NCBI GenBank assembly: GCA_003313425.1
Contig: NHZP01000021.1
Coordinates: forward strand, 62,001 to 126,000
Length of the DNA: 64,000 bases
Reading direction: 5' to 3'
Source: Pseudopyrenochaeta lycopersici
Lineage: Eukaryota; Ascomycota; Dothideomycetes; Pleosporales; Pseudopyrenochaetaceae
How positions within the stretch are numbered: the stretch's first letter is position 1; the number at the start of each line of letters is the position of its first letter. The position numbers were made by a program, and so were the translations under genes. The notes beneath the pieces are model-generated. The model saw only the letters and a program-made list of their open reading frames with translations, was not told the origin of the DNA and did no database searches. Below are positions 23,632 through 35,392 of this stretch, in pieces.

Positions 23632-26498
23632 GACGGGTTGACTAGCAAGGTGTGGGAACCGCAGTTTGACGACTTTACGCGAAGAATTAGTGGTACGGTG
23701 TGTAGAAGGGGATACGGAGATGGCAATTGTCTTTGTGCGGTTCGTTGAGGTGAAGTTTGGTGTTACGCAACGTTGAGGAGCTCAGACGTCGCCAGCCAAG
23801 CATCGCGCTAAACGTCATACCTGGCTTGATTGGCTAAGCGAAACATGATATAAGCCCTTAATGGACCAGCGTGCCCCTGAATTCTGCACTCTTCACCTTT
23901 CACGAGTCAAATATTGTCCAAAGGAAGGTTGAGTATGTTGTGACTACGTGGTCCAAAATCTCTGGAATTCTAATAATTTAAAGAGGCGCTTCCAAGCGTT
24001 CTGCAGTCCCCCCCCCTCCCCCGACGGTTTCACTAGACCATGTTTTTAGCCTCCAGCCTGCTTCCAAATCTCCACTCAGATGCTAGATTCACTGGTAATC
24101 CTCAGCACTAAAATCCCGCCAATATGTCAATTGATAATGATAAGACAATGCACCTGGACTGCAGCTCACCTGCCTACTCGGCAACAACGGAGTCGCACTT
24201 CGCAACAATGATTTCGGTCGTGGCTTTGTATTCTTCGCTTCTATGCATAATGACTCAGTTCGACTGTGTTCAAATCAAAGTTCGACACTAGATACTTTTA
24301 GTGAATAGAGTGTAGCCCACCGCCACATGACGGCCCCAACGGGCTGGCAAGATATTAATCAACTCGAAGCACACTTTGAACTACTAGCATCACATATGCA
24401 AAGATATGCGGGCCAGCATTTCCGATTTATTTCACTGCCGAAGAATTGAACGAATTGTGCGGATGTTAGATGCTCTTAGCACACCCAAGCTCAACCGCGA
24501 AGTGGATATTCTTCTATAGCGTGATTGACATGGCTTTGATCTAGGCCGGCCAATAAGCTACGTTCCGGGTCGTCTATGTCTATGAGAAGGAACAGCTAGT
24601 GGAATAGATCTACCTTTTCGAATTGGTTTGTGTGAAAGTCGCCGCTCGTGTCGGCCAAGCTTGGTGCTGTAAGCATGACGCAAATATTGTAGCATATCTT
24701 TACCACCTTTGTCGACTTTCTTTATAGTATATGGAATCATCTTGCACGATACAGCGACTGTCAGCACTGAACCAGCGGATGCCAAGACGACCCGTAGGGT
24801 CAAACGCATCTTGAAGCGTCCGCAGTAGGGCCAACACTGTATAATTCTTCATTTGTGGGCATGTTCTTTTTTAGTATCCGGAATTAGTGGGTTTTCGTCT
24901 AAACAAAGACTCGGGCGAGCATATGGATCCGCCTCACCATTGGTATTGTAAAGCTTCAACTGAAGCCGAAATTCTTCTAGTCCACTCATGGGATGATGTC
25001 GCACATTCTTCTAGCTAAATCTTAGCTATTCCGAGCACCTCTACTAAGATATCACTCTGCGCAGCATTGCTTTCCAAAGCACGAAGAGACGGTAAGCCAA
25101 ATTCTTACCATCACCAAGAGACATGCTGTACGTAATAATCAGATCAGTGAGACCTGCATTCAACTTGCCCACGGCACCCGGCTCCAAGCCTCAGTCTCCA
25201 GCCACAAACGCGATGGTACTTGGAACTTGACTGATGTCGAGGAGGGCCCAAACGGAGACGATGGCGAGAAGAGCCATTCCGGCGGCCGTGCTTATACGTG
25301 GTATATCCTGTAAGACATAATGGAATTCGAAGTAGCAATACCGCTCCAAACTTAGTAAGCATGCCAGACTTTAGATGAGGCAGGCTCTGTATGGGAAGCA
25401 GAAGTAGCCTTTACGGATGAAATGGTATGTGCTTGGTTGATGAGGAAACAGAGGGAGGAGAAGAGTGGGGGTTTAATAGAGAGGGAGACACGGAAATTTC
25501 TCGAAACGATTCCGTAGAACCTTAGACAAGCTCATCTATATGCACTATCAACAACCTTTCCAATGTCTGGATTCCCATGCTCTTTGATATATCCTGCCGG
25601 TTCCCATCTCGTCCTTTTTTACCACCGCTTAATGCTACTATATAGCGCTCCTATTATCTGAATAAACAGAACCTTATATTGTTGCGTATATCTCTTGTTT
25701 TTATACGAATCATGCGTCACTTATCTTATCATATTGTCACATACCTTGTACATCTAACGATGCCTTCGGTACTGTTCTTTTGACGTATCTCAATACACCC
25801 AGATACTACTCCTCATCATCCTCTTTCACAGATCTTGCAACTTCGTTCTCTTATGATCACTAGGGTGTTTGATTTATGTACGTATAGTCTGGGTCGTGGA
25901 TACCATCACCGCTAGGGGCGTGATTGTACGAGAGAGTGCATATTGCGGGTGATGATATTTTGAGGAGTCTCCACAAATCGTATATAAGAATCGGTATGAC
26001 CTTCATGTGTTTCATTTTGGGGGATTAATACTGTTGTTAATAACTTCACCACTCTTGCACGGCTCATCAACTCGACTAAGTGGACCTACCGTATCCAAGT
26101 AGGCCAGATCATAAGTTTCATGCGCACATCGTCGAACGGATTTGGAGGGTATTATATACACAGGAGATTATGGCATACTGTGCTATGTATAGGCCTCTGA
26201 TGGACTGTGACTGCTAATTACCTCCAACCTATAGATTATTCCATTCATTCGACTTTATTCGACTTCATTCCACTCATTCTTCATCAAGCGCATTCCCACG
26301 TTACATGATCTCTTTCTTCTCAGCCTTTCTGCGTTTGTGATGGTGAGAGCAAGGAGTGCGTGGGCACAAGCGCTCTCTAGTAAGATCCCTATTGCCCATG
26401 TAAGTGAGGCTTGTAAGGCAACTTCATCCGTCATCGTTTGTTCAGCGTTGAGATGAATATAACGCAGCGGGTCAGGTATTTTCATGCCCGGGAAGGCC
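23632..26498. other. Gene-poor AT-rich region of 2.9 kb
   Basis: No intact gene seen. The part from about 25400 to 26250 is AT-rich with TATA-like and microsatellite-like stretches, and a C10TC5 tract lies at 24008-24023. On the minus strand near 24750-24830 a short frame reads LRTLQDAFDPTGRLGIRW, reminiscent of oxidase C-termini, but it is too short to assign. Sequence next to 23631 should hold the promoter of the Tvp15-like gene. Confidence 0.5.
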
Positions 26499-27622
26499 TC
26501 AGAACCAAATCTTAATGAGCTCCTCTGAGACTGCAGATGGCGTAAGAACGCCTGACTCGGTGATGATGCCCGAGATCAGATCGGGAGGCTGTGCATACTA
26601 TTAGCAAGGTTGACCATAAGGTAATACAGCAGGCATACGGTAAAGTCCACAGAATCGTCAGCATCGGACCCAGAAACTTTCATGGAGCACTGCTTCGACG
26701 TCATATCTGCAATAGCCTCGTCGAAGACATTCTTTGGTTCTCCATCTGTAGTCTTATCTTCCTTGCTCTTGGGCTCGTCTGCTACTTTGAAGTCAAGGAC
26801 CTTTTGTTCGATAGGCAAGTCGAACTGGCTCAACGGGTAAAGTCTGACGAACTTGTGGCTCTCGGCTACCACATAGAGCGGTTTTCCCTTGCTCTTGGCT
26901 AGAATACCCATCTGATATGTGCCCATGCGCGAAATGATCCCGCCGTTCTCTACAACACCTTCTGCGCCCACAATAACCATGTCGACCTTACCCAGCGAAT
27001 ATGCAATAGCCGAGTCTGAGATGGTGGCTACTGGTACATTGTGCTCTCGAAGGTCATTGACGACGTGGTGACCCTCCGTGGAGTCTGATGAGCTGGAGGA
27101 TGGGAGGACATAGATCACCTTGAAGCGGATTGTGCTCGATTCGGCTGCCCTCCTTAGCAACGCACCCACTACTCTTGATCCACCATTGGTGAGCACGGTG
27201 GCACCATCACGAATGAAATGCTTGCCGAAACTAGCAATTTTTTCTCTGCTCTGCTTTGCTCTTTCTACAAAGAGCTTGCCATTGGAAAGGAGGTGGTTTC
27301 GTATAGCTCTGAAGTCATCATCTGGGCCTAGGTTCAAGCTTGCAGGGCGGTTCAGGGTTGTGATGAGGTATCGCTGGAAGAGATCGGTGCCAGCAGACAG
27401 AGAGATGGGGTTCGCTATTGAAGCTTTCAATGCAGCGGTATGGCGTTCCAGAAGATCGAGTGTTTCGGCCACCGTCGATACTGAGCTCTGTGCGATAGCT
27501 TCGACAAGGGCTTCAATGGCAGCAACGGGCATAGTAAGTTCGGGGTCATCCTTGAGGATTCGCCGGTACGTCGCGACAATGTCGAAATCTGGCAAAGGCT
27601 TCGTCTCTAAGTTGGTGCTCAT
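26499..27622 (-). CDS. GCN3: Translation initiation factor eIF2B subunit alpha (GCN3)
   Basis: Regulatory subunit of the eIF2B guanine-nucleotide exchange factor that recycles eIF2-GDP and senses eIF2alpha phosphorylation in general amino-acid control. Exon 1 26639-27622 and exon 2 26499-26588 are separated by a 50-nt intron (GTATGC..CACAG); product 357 aa, slightly longer than yeast Gcn3 (305) because of a Lys/Glu-rich insert (about DEPKSKEDKTTDGEP). Family motifs: FIRDGATVLTNGGSRVV, IYVLPSSSS, NVPVATISDSAIAY, VDMVIVGAEGVVENGGIISRMGT, KPLYVVAESHKFVR, and a C-terminal PPDLISGIITESGVLTPSAV stretch in exon 2. The spliced C-terminus is the conserved one; reading through the intron would end in an unrelated tail. 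Confidence 0.96.
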
Positions 27623-28453
27623 CGTGGCGATCGGGTGAGCAGAGTCGCACCGACGGCGTTAGGAAAGCTTTGGAGGGGTTCGAGAAATATGCGATTGAGT
27701 CATTTGCTGCCAAGAATGGGGAATTGCTAAGTCATCCCGCTTCCCATCCAACCCAAACTCCCTTTGATTGATATTTCCGAAATATCACCATTTGTTCCAT
27801 AGATGGTTTCACGGCTTCTACGGTGCACGGTTGCAACTTCGTTGGAGTTCTCAAACCTTAAAAGCAGGAAGGGAGTCTTGCAAATGGCCTTCGAGTGTGC
27901 CACAAGGCTCAGCCAATTACGAAAGTTCAACTTCCCTGCCAGATTCATTGATGCAAGGATAGTTCATTTGATTGCAATCTAGCAAGAGTGATTGCAGATT
28001 TTGAAGTCGAGAAGCAAGTGTTGTTCTCGTTCGGACTCAGATTGTGTGGGAACTTCTCTGCGGTGTCCGACACCGCCAAGGCAGTGTTCCACTGAACGTG
28101 TCGCAACTATAGCATGTTGAAACTTGAAGCGGCGCAATACTGGCCCAATTTGAACTTGAGCTTTAGTCTTGAAATACTGCCCTTTATGCCCGTCAATCAT
28201 AATATGCTCTGCCCAATTGTGTGCACCACAACACCACTGTCAAAAGTTGAGTTTACTTTAGAAGTTACGCACTCACTAAAGACTTGTTCTCTATAAATTT
28301 GATCATTTCATAACTGCCTCCCCAAGGTATTGCCACAACACTCACGGCGTCGACTTTTGCTCATTCTTGACTGGAATCCTGCACATTCTCAACCCAACGC
28401 GCAGACGAAGTGCTGGATTACCAAAGTCATTCGACCATCCACTACCCATCAAG
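27623..28453. other. Intergenic region upstream of eIF2B alpha
   Basis: Divergent spacer of about 0.8 kb. It must contain the eIF2B alpha promoter. A TATAAA at 28292-28297 lies about 160 bp before a small plus-strand ORF at 28454. No other feature seen. Confidence 0.5.
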
Positions 28454-28729
28454 ATGCCGTACATAATCTATGTTCCGAAAATTCCACGGCCATATATCAC
28501 AAACGACCCTAAGATTTATCTTGATTGCGTCAAGCGTTTCGGTTGGCCTTGCGAATCACGCCCTTTCACCGATTCATACTGCAAAGCGATTCGAGCAGAT
28601 GAAGATAGACGAAATGAGAGTGATCGACGACGCGAACAGCTTGAGCGATATTGGATATTTGAACTGAATCGGAGGGACATCATGGAGGCAAATGCTACCT
28701 CTGCACCCGTGGATCAGTCTGTAGTTTAG
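28454..28729 (+). CDS. Small hypothetical protein, 91 aa
   Basis: I do not recognise this protein. The ORF begins MPYIIYVPKIPRPY at an ATG in good context (ATCAAGATGCC), preceded by a CT/CA-rich leader and a TATAAA at 28292-28297, a promoter layout like real fungal genes. The N-terminal part is aromatic and proline-rich; residues ~50-75 are highly charged (DEDRRNESDRRREQLERYW) and probably helical. No signal peptide or membrane segment. It could be a lineage-specific gene or a chance ORF. Confidence 0.35.
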   Translation: MPYIIYVPKIPRPYITNDPKIYLDCVKRFGWPCESRPFTDSYCKAIRADEDRRNESDRRREQLERYWIFELNRRDIMEANATSAPVDQSVV

Positions 28730-30459
28730 GAGGATTGTGGTCTAGAGGCTACTAATCCAGGGATTTTATTGAAGCCTTAGAAATTCTACAAAGCATGAGT
28801 CGATGTATAGCGCTATTGTTCATGTCAAAAAGATTCGAGCTAGCCACGCAAGAAAATCAAGTACCATAGCGTAGCCTGAAATATCTCATGGATCAATGCT
28901 CTCACTATTATACAACCAAACAGCCACATGAAGATAATATGGGTATCTTCGTGCCTCACATACTCAATCAGATTTTCTACTATTGTTCTGGGTACCGCTT
29001 TGCATTTCTTTCTACTCGAGACAACGCTACTTTTACTAGACCAGAGTGGAAGTCCTACTTTAACATGATCGTTAACCACCTAAGAGTGCCTGACATTGCA
29101 GATTACGTAGCGAAACCATGCTTAGAATTTCATTCTTCTTCACCTTATGGACTTCATCCGAGTTTTCATCAAAGCGTAATGAGTTCGACTCTGTGATGAA
29201 GGTTGTATTTGTATTGCTTCCAATGTCTATATACTGATATGTCTCTAGAGGCATGCGAATATTTCTGGGAGGGTTGTAAATATCACCAAATCATACATGA
29301 TTATGAACGAACTAGGCCTGATGATAGGAATGGGAGCTTGGGAACAGTTGTAAGTCTTCCATCTGAAAGCTGCGAAAAGCTGGAGGCTGTGATAAACCGG
29401 AGATGTACTGCGAAAGGCTTTGGGTTATGCAATGATTTTATCTAGTCAAATAAAGTACGTAGTACGCTTCAGTGTGATATCGCCTGAGGAGCGTGAAGCC
29501 GCACGGTCTCTCCAGCCGAGATGGTGAAGTTTTTGATTCTTGATGGCAATTTAGATGCGACTTCCACCCCCATACCACAAATCGAGTAACCCAGCATGCT
29601 CAAGTATTCGCTTTTTGATCGAAGAGCTGCATATGAAGCCATCAAATCCCGTTCGAGAGAATGTTAGGCCATAAACACGTGCAGCGTAGAGTATCGCGCA
29701 TGAGCCACTCGATGGCGATAAAATGCCGAAAACTATGAAGGAAGGACCTACTGTGAACAATAAAAAGGCCCAGGTGAAGGCGTCGAAGGGCCTGGCGTGA
29801 GGGTGTGCCCGAAATTGAAACGCTGATGCAAGCACAGTCCAGGGCAATCGCGAAAGAAGCAAATAAATGAATAGTAGACATGTATTCAGCTACTCTATGT
29901 AAATTCCATTCTTCCCTTCCGTCCGCTCAACGCATAAACATCGTTTCTCATTTTCGCCCCTGCTGTCGCTTCCACAAGACTTAGAAGTATCTCACGACCG
30001 TCGAGTAAAGACTTCGGGAATCAAATATACTTCATTTTTAAAAAAAAATGTATAGTGTGAGTCGTGGCATGCATTTTGGGGCACGACTGTCGAGTTCCAG
30101 TTGTTGACGTAGAGATGAGGGGCGTTTCCTCCATGTGGCGTTCGTGAAAGTCATGCATCATCCAGGCAAACCTGGAACCCGTGGAAGGGGCCGCGGAGTA
30201 GCAACCCTACGTAGTGGGATTGAAACCACCAATGCGTATCAAGAAAGACCTACCATTTCCACAGGTGATTGCCTAAGATTCCAACCTGAATGTCCAAAAT
30301 AATATCAGCACAGAGCCGATTGAGGCAAACGAGCATATAATACAGCGACTTGTGAACCTCAGCCTCCAGTGTGTGCCATTTGTTTATGCTATTGACAGGT
30401 TCCTACTGCACACTCTCATGTCGAACGGGAGAAATTTCCGAGTTATTCTACCAACCGAA
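28730..30459. other. AT-rich spacer with unassigned short ORFs
   Basis: No supportable gene. Plus-strand ORFs at 28888-29196 (102 aa, ATG start) and 29203-29445 are unlike any family I know and are overlapped by minus-strand frames. A TATAAT-like motif at about 30335 may serve the RapZ-C-like gene that follows. Confidence 0.4.
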
Positions 30460-30930
30460 ATGTCTGGCGATAACGATGAGAATAAATCCGAAGCAAAAAG
30501 ACCCAAACAACATCCACCAATCCTTCAGATAACTTCCTACGACCGACACGAGCCACCGAATCCAAGACCGGATCTCGAATATGACTGCCGCTTGACCAAG
30601 AACCCGTCTAAAAGAGCTGGACTTACGCGCACCGGTCTGGACAATGAGGTGCAAGATGAACTTATGTATCGGGATGAGTTTAGCAATCTCATATCTGTTG
30701 CAGAAAAGGAGATCAGACGACTGATGGAAGTGAAGGATGCAAGAGCGAAGAGTAACTACGATAGTGCGATTGTAAAGATCGGCTGCCTTTGTGGAAGTGG
30801 ACATCATCGAAGCGTGGCGTTTGCGGAGCAGCTAGGGAAGATTCAGTGGCCGAATGATTGGGACGTCAGGGTGGCGCATCGAGATCTAGCAGTGGCTAAA
30901 GAGAAGAAGAAAATCCGGAAGAGAGCATAA
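30460..30930 (+). CDS. RapZ C-terminal-domain-like protein
   Basis: 156 aa from the ATG at 30460; an in-frame ATG at 30418 would add 14 residues. The core resembles the C-terminal domain of bacterial RapZ/YvcJ: an early YDCRLTKNP...TGLDNEVQD block (residues ~41-66), then IGCLCGSGHHRSVAFAEQL (~108-125), matching the bacterial G-C-x-G-G-x-H-R-S-V loop, then VRVAHRDL (~137-143) and a lysine-rich tail. In RapZ this domain binds the regulatory RNA GlmZ and a GlcN6P ligand; the P-loop kinase-like half of RapZ is absent here. Stand-alone proteins with this domain exist in fungi with no assigned function as far as I know. The first ~20 residues are polar and likely disordered. Fold assignment is by motif; function is unknown. 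Confidence 0.75.
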   Translation: MSGDNDENKSEAKRPKQHPPILQITSYDRHEPPNPRPDLEYDCRLTKNPSKRAGLTRTGLDNEVQDELMYRDEFSNLISVAEKEIRRLMEVKDARAKSNYDSAIVKIGCLCGSGHHRSVAFAEQLGKIQWPNDWDVRVAHRDLAVAKEKKKIRKRA

Positions 30931-31738
30931 AACAAAAATAGAACTCTATACAGACGATCCATAGCATAGAGACTGCGTTTGTCGATTGTCTTGTTGCAGT
31001 GACACACGAAAGAATTCGTCTCAGATTGCATGTCCGTCCAATCCTGTTTGCCACTGAGCCAACCAGGACATCTCCTTCAGTTGCATATACCTACCGGATG
31101 CCTCGCTTTATACATGATATTTGGTATACCTATCCGGCTTCATAATTTCCTACTAGGGACCTGCATCTACTTAGGGCTGTGGTCGTGCTGATTCTTTTAA
31201 TTCTTACTCTACCCAAGGGCTTTTGTTCAATGAAGTAATTGTGGGGCCAAGGAGGTATTTGCCACCCTACAAGGAGCGAAGTAGCCAAGAAAATACGAGT
31301 ATGACGTCATACTTATGCGCCTGAGGTTCACCTTCAGTTATGATCTGTTACCAGAGGCATACTTTTAACTGTTTAATTTTGAACTGAGTCGATATGAATA
31401 AGAATATACCTATCCTTTCTGGATATATCTGATTCTGGCTATGTATCAATGATGCTTCTCAAAGAGCAACTGAATGCATGTCATCAGTTTGATCGTCGCG
31501 AATGTCAACATCCTGCTCTGGCATAGTAATGCCGGTATTCCGAGAGGAAAAATTTAGACCTACATCCTGCAACCCACCTTGAGATGCAAGAGCGTTGGCA
31601 TGACCCAACAAGCACAGACACGGACGCTAACGTGACCAATGACGCACGCCCTCCAGAAGATTGCGTCGCAGCAGCCGACTGCCAGGGCTCATAAGACTTT
31701 GACTATGGAATTTTGAGTTGTATACGCTTCGCAAGACA
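30931..31738. other. Intergenic region before the TDT transporter
   Basis: About 0.8 kb, AT-rich in its middle part (31370-31440). No ORF of interest; it probably holds the transporter promoter. Confidence 0.5.
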
Positions 31739-33077
31739 ATGCATTTTCGCGAAAAGAAACCTTACAAATATCGGAACGATGATGAGAGGCCACCGCAAAT
31801 TGTCGGTTTACGCGACCGCATTGCACACTTCACGTGGTAAGCTATGTCTCAGCAGAAATGTGAACAATGGGTAATGAAATGAATAGGCCATGGTTCGCGA
31901 TCACGATGTCTACAGGAGCGCTTGCGGTCGTTCTAGGCAACACCCCGAACAGCTTTGACGGACTCCAGATCATTGGAGAAATACTTTACATCTTCAACAT
32001 TGTCTTATTCCTCATATTCAACAGTATCATGATCACGCGTTTTATTCTTGTCCCTCGAAAGCTTTTAGCATCACTTCATCATCCAGTCGAAGGACTTTTT
32101 CATGGCACATACTGGGTCTCAGTTGCGCTTATCTTGAACTGCGCGTACATCTACGGCAATGGGAAAACAGGACCCTGGCTCACAAAAGGTCTTCAAGTTT
32201 GCTTTTGGATCTACTGTGCTATTGCATTCATTGTTGGCGTTGCTCAATATTCGATGTTCTTCCGCCTTGAGCGCCTCGACGTTACGGATGCAGTTCCTGC
32301 ATGGATCTTTCCTATATACCCACTCCTGGTAGTAGGTACATTAGCGGGCACTATACTACCTGGCCAGCCTGATGCCTCTAGCTGGCGGATATTTGTGGGA
32401 GGTGTTCTTCTTCAAGGTCTTGCGTGGGCGGTTTCTTTTCTGATGTATGGGATTTACACGCAGCGCTTAATGACAAGCGCTTTGCCCTCGGCAAATGTCC
32501 GACCTGGGATGTACGTGTCAGTAGGACCAGCCGGTAAATTTTATCAACTCTACTCACGGCTTGCCATTCACATGTTCTAACATACCCAGGATACACGGCG
32601 GCAGGACTTGTCTCTCTTGCAAGCCAAGCACCAACCCTCATCTCGCCGAATTACTGGACAGATATTTCAGTTCCGGATGGCGAGATCGTGAGAATATTTG
32701 GTATCATGTCTGCTCTTTTCATCATCCTTTTTGCGTACTGGTTTTTCTTCATCACAACAATAGCCGTTCTTGCTGGAGTCCGCAAAATGTCTTTCTCGCT
32801 CAACTGGTGGGCTTTCATCTTTCCAAATGCCGGGCTTACGCTTGCCACTATACAAGTCGCAAAAGTGTTGCACAGCGAGGCTATGAATGGTATAGCAAGC
32901 GCTCTGACTATTTTACTGGCCATCATGTGGTTGGTTACATCAGCTTTCTGTATTCGTGCAGTTTACCTTGGAGAGATCATGTGGCCTGGGAAAGACGAAG
33001 ACAAGACTATGGAGAGACTGGGTTGGGGTTGGAGAGGCAACAAAAACAACCGTCAAGCGCAAAAGATCACTGTGTAG
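31739..33077 (+). CDS. TDT/SLAC1-family membrane transporter (malate permease or sulfite exporter type)
   Basis: Three exons (31739-31836, 31887-32533, 32590-33077; introns of 50 and 56 nt) give 410 aa with about ten hydrophobic segments and no signal peptide. The spliced N-terminus reads RDRIAHFTWPWFAITMSTGALAVVL, the start of the tellurite-resistance/dicarboxylate transporter family (Mae1, Ssu1, TehA, SLAC1). Other typical parts are HPVEGLFHGTYWVS after helix 2 and the WWAFIFPNAGLTLAT motif in a late helix. The plasma membrane is the likely location. Mae1-type members import malate and other C4-dicarboxylates, Ssu1-type members export sulfite; sequence alone does not tell me which. The short exon 1 is required: without it the conserved HFTW motif is lost. 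Confidence 0.9.
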
Positions 33078-35185
33078 GACCCTTCACATCAGCTAGTGCA
33101 CGCTTACGCGTAAGCTACGACATACGGCTTTCAACAGCGAACTCTGTAGTTTGAGGTCAGATTCACAAGAACGCATTAACTGGATGGTCAAATACTATCA
33201 CACAGCTTTGGCGCTCGTCTCCCAAACTCAAGCAGTCAGTTGGCGGGTATTTCCATACTTAGCACCACCTCAAGCATAAGAAACACGATTTGGAGGCTGA
33301 CCTCGATTACTTCGTTCATTCGCGTAGCCGACACGTTTCAGTCCGCCATTACACTAAGTGGCCGTTAGACTAGCCGCGATCATCTTGATGAATAATTAGC
33401 ATCACACGAAGGAGAACACAGACAATCCATACACAAATTGATTTCCATGAAAGAGAGGAAGGCGTCTCTTGATGATGGATTTCAGGGAGCAGTGATTTGG
33501 ATGCGTGACGCATGGATCCTTGCGCTTAACGTTGAAAGAGGTTTCAAGGCAGTCCATGTATTCACGAAATAAACCATTAGGGGGGTTTTGGGAAGACTAA
33601 TTCAACGGGAAGTAAAGCAAAGCCAGCAGAAGTAATGTAGCAATTGCAACACGGGACTACTGATTTCAGAAGCCAACTGACGGCATTTCCTTTGGGTCAG
33701 CAGAGAGAGCTAGTAGCACTGCGGAAGGTGTTGTCATGACAAGCCTATTGGTGTGCATCATGGTGGACAGGTTATCGTCCTGGTTGGCCTTGGCCATTGG
33801 AATACACTGGCAGGCCCTGAACACTTGCGGGCTTGGTATCACTGCAACGCGACCTCGTGTGCAATTTTGGCGTTGAGCGGAGTGCTTGGTCCCAAGGTAT
33901 CCCGCCAGCTGTCAAGAAGCTGCTATCGGTCCGACTGTGCCCAAGCCGCGGACTGGGAATTTGATGATAACAGCAGATTTCGAATCCAATCACTAGTATA
34001 ATCTCCAAACAGGTGCTGTTGATTAGTGGTACGGATTGCAGCGTGTGCAAGCTAATTATCGTGAAGTAGAATTTTGCGCTGATTCCGTGATCGATGCATG
34101 CATCTCCAGGTTTAACTGGACAACACGATTCTTATTCATACTCAACATATTGCCATGTTCGGACAAAAGAACCATACAGAACCTTCGGTCGTATTTTCGG
34201 GTCTTTCCCAAGATTTTGCCCAGAGTTGCCCAGCTCCAAGTTGTTGCACAATCCCCACCTTCGTCATCGGAACAGCGCGAACCCCTCACCACCAGAAATT
34301 TCCATCACGATCAATCGACCATGCTTGTCCTACCGCCTCAGAAATCCGTCCGCGCACATTTCAGGGCCGTCAATGACTCACTCGGCGTGGTGTAAACTCC
34401 GAGTGAACAGCTGACAGCTCCATCACCGATCATTGAACAATAGTAATCACCGCAGTACAACCGCCGAACCGCTGATAGATACCAAACCTTCCTGTTTGCA
34501 CCTCGCATTTTTGTTATTCAACCTTGCCTCAACACCATGCGTCATCCCTGCTCTAATTTACGGAAACGATAATAATCAATGAATCTAGACTCCGCCGACA
34601 GCATACGACTAGCATCTTGGCCGGTCCAAACCCCGTCCTGCATGGTCTTTGTTGTTCTTGGCCGCTGGCGGACAGGAAACTGTGCGGGGCAAGGCGTCAC
34701 ATCGGGCGCATCAGAGCAATCATCGCCGCACCGTTGGTCGGAAGACACGGCACTGGTGGAAGCCTTGCCACGCGTTGACCAGCTGATGAGTCGAATGAGC
34801 GGCGCGGACGTGAGGGCGGAGATAGCGTTTGTGCCACCCTTGTAAGCCGGTCAGCGCGTTGGCGGGGTTTGATTTGCTCCGACAAACGATTGTGGCCGCT
34901 GGAGATGCCTGCCGTGTCTGTCTTGTCGGGGATAGGGTTTTGGCACGGCGCTTGGGTGGGCTTAGGTGGAGCTGGGGTTTTGAAATCGTGCATGAGATAG
35001 CATTCTGTGAATGAGGGCGGGAGTTTTGAGGCAGTATATAGATTCGCGCGTTCCCCACTTGCAAAGGCAGCCCGAAATCATCGTATCCCAATTCAGACTT
35101 CTCACAAATAGTCTTGAACACTTACCACTACCAAACACAAGCGCCCAATTGAACCCCAACATTGGCACCTCTACTAGCAGTCAAT
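33078..35185. other. 2.1-kb intergenic region
   Basis: No gene with recognisable features. Many short overlapping frames on both strands between 33750 and 35120 are characteristic of non-coding sequence of moderate GC. TATATA at 35035-35040 followed by a CA-rich leader precedes the small ORF at 35186. Confidence 0.45.
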
Positions 35186-35392
35186 ATGTCTTCACCAATA
35201 ACTCAATACGTCTACATCCCCAATCTGGTCGGACGCCAAATGCTTCGCATTACCATTGACGAAGTCGAAGCGGAGGGCCAAATCTCGGTATCATCAACCA
35301 CCCACTCAACCCAGCCCGCGCTTTCATCACCATCCTACGCCCGCGACTCCTCACCGTCTCCTAGCTTCTCGAGCGTCGAGGAGACTGAGTGA
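35186..35392 (+). CDS. Small serine-rich hypothetical protein, 68 aa
   Basis: Not recognised. It begins MSSPITQYVYIPNL in a good start context (TCAATATGTC) with an adenine at -3. TATATA lies at 35035-35040 and a CA/CT-rich leader typical of expressed fungal genes runs up to the ATG. The C-terminal half is Ser/Pro/Thr rich (SSPSYARDSSPSPSFSS) and ends acidic. No signal peptide or transmembrane segment. The promoter layout is the main argument for reality; a chance ORF remains possible. Confidence 0.4.
   Translation: MSSPITQYVYIPNLVGRQMLRITIDEVEAEGQISVSSTTHSTQPALSSPSYARDSSPSPSFSSVEETE

Noticed and set aside
25144..25362. Possible small membrane-protein gene on the minus strand (GMALLAIVSVWALLDISQ frame)
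   Set aside because: Joining it to an ATG requires an intron of only 34 nt, below the usual fungal minimum, and the frame stops soon after; no other exon found.
28888..29445. Two consecutive plus-strand ORFs of 102 and 80 aa
   Set aside because: No recognisable domain, no promoter signal as clear as for the neighbouring small ORF, and overlapping frames on the other strand.
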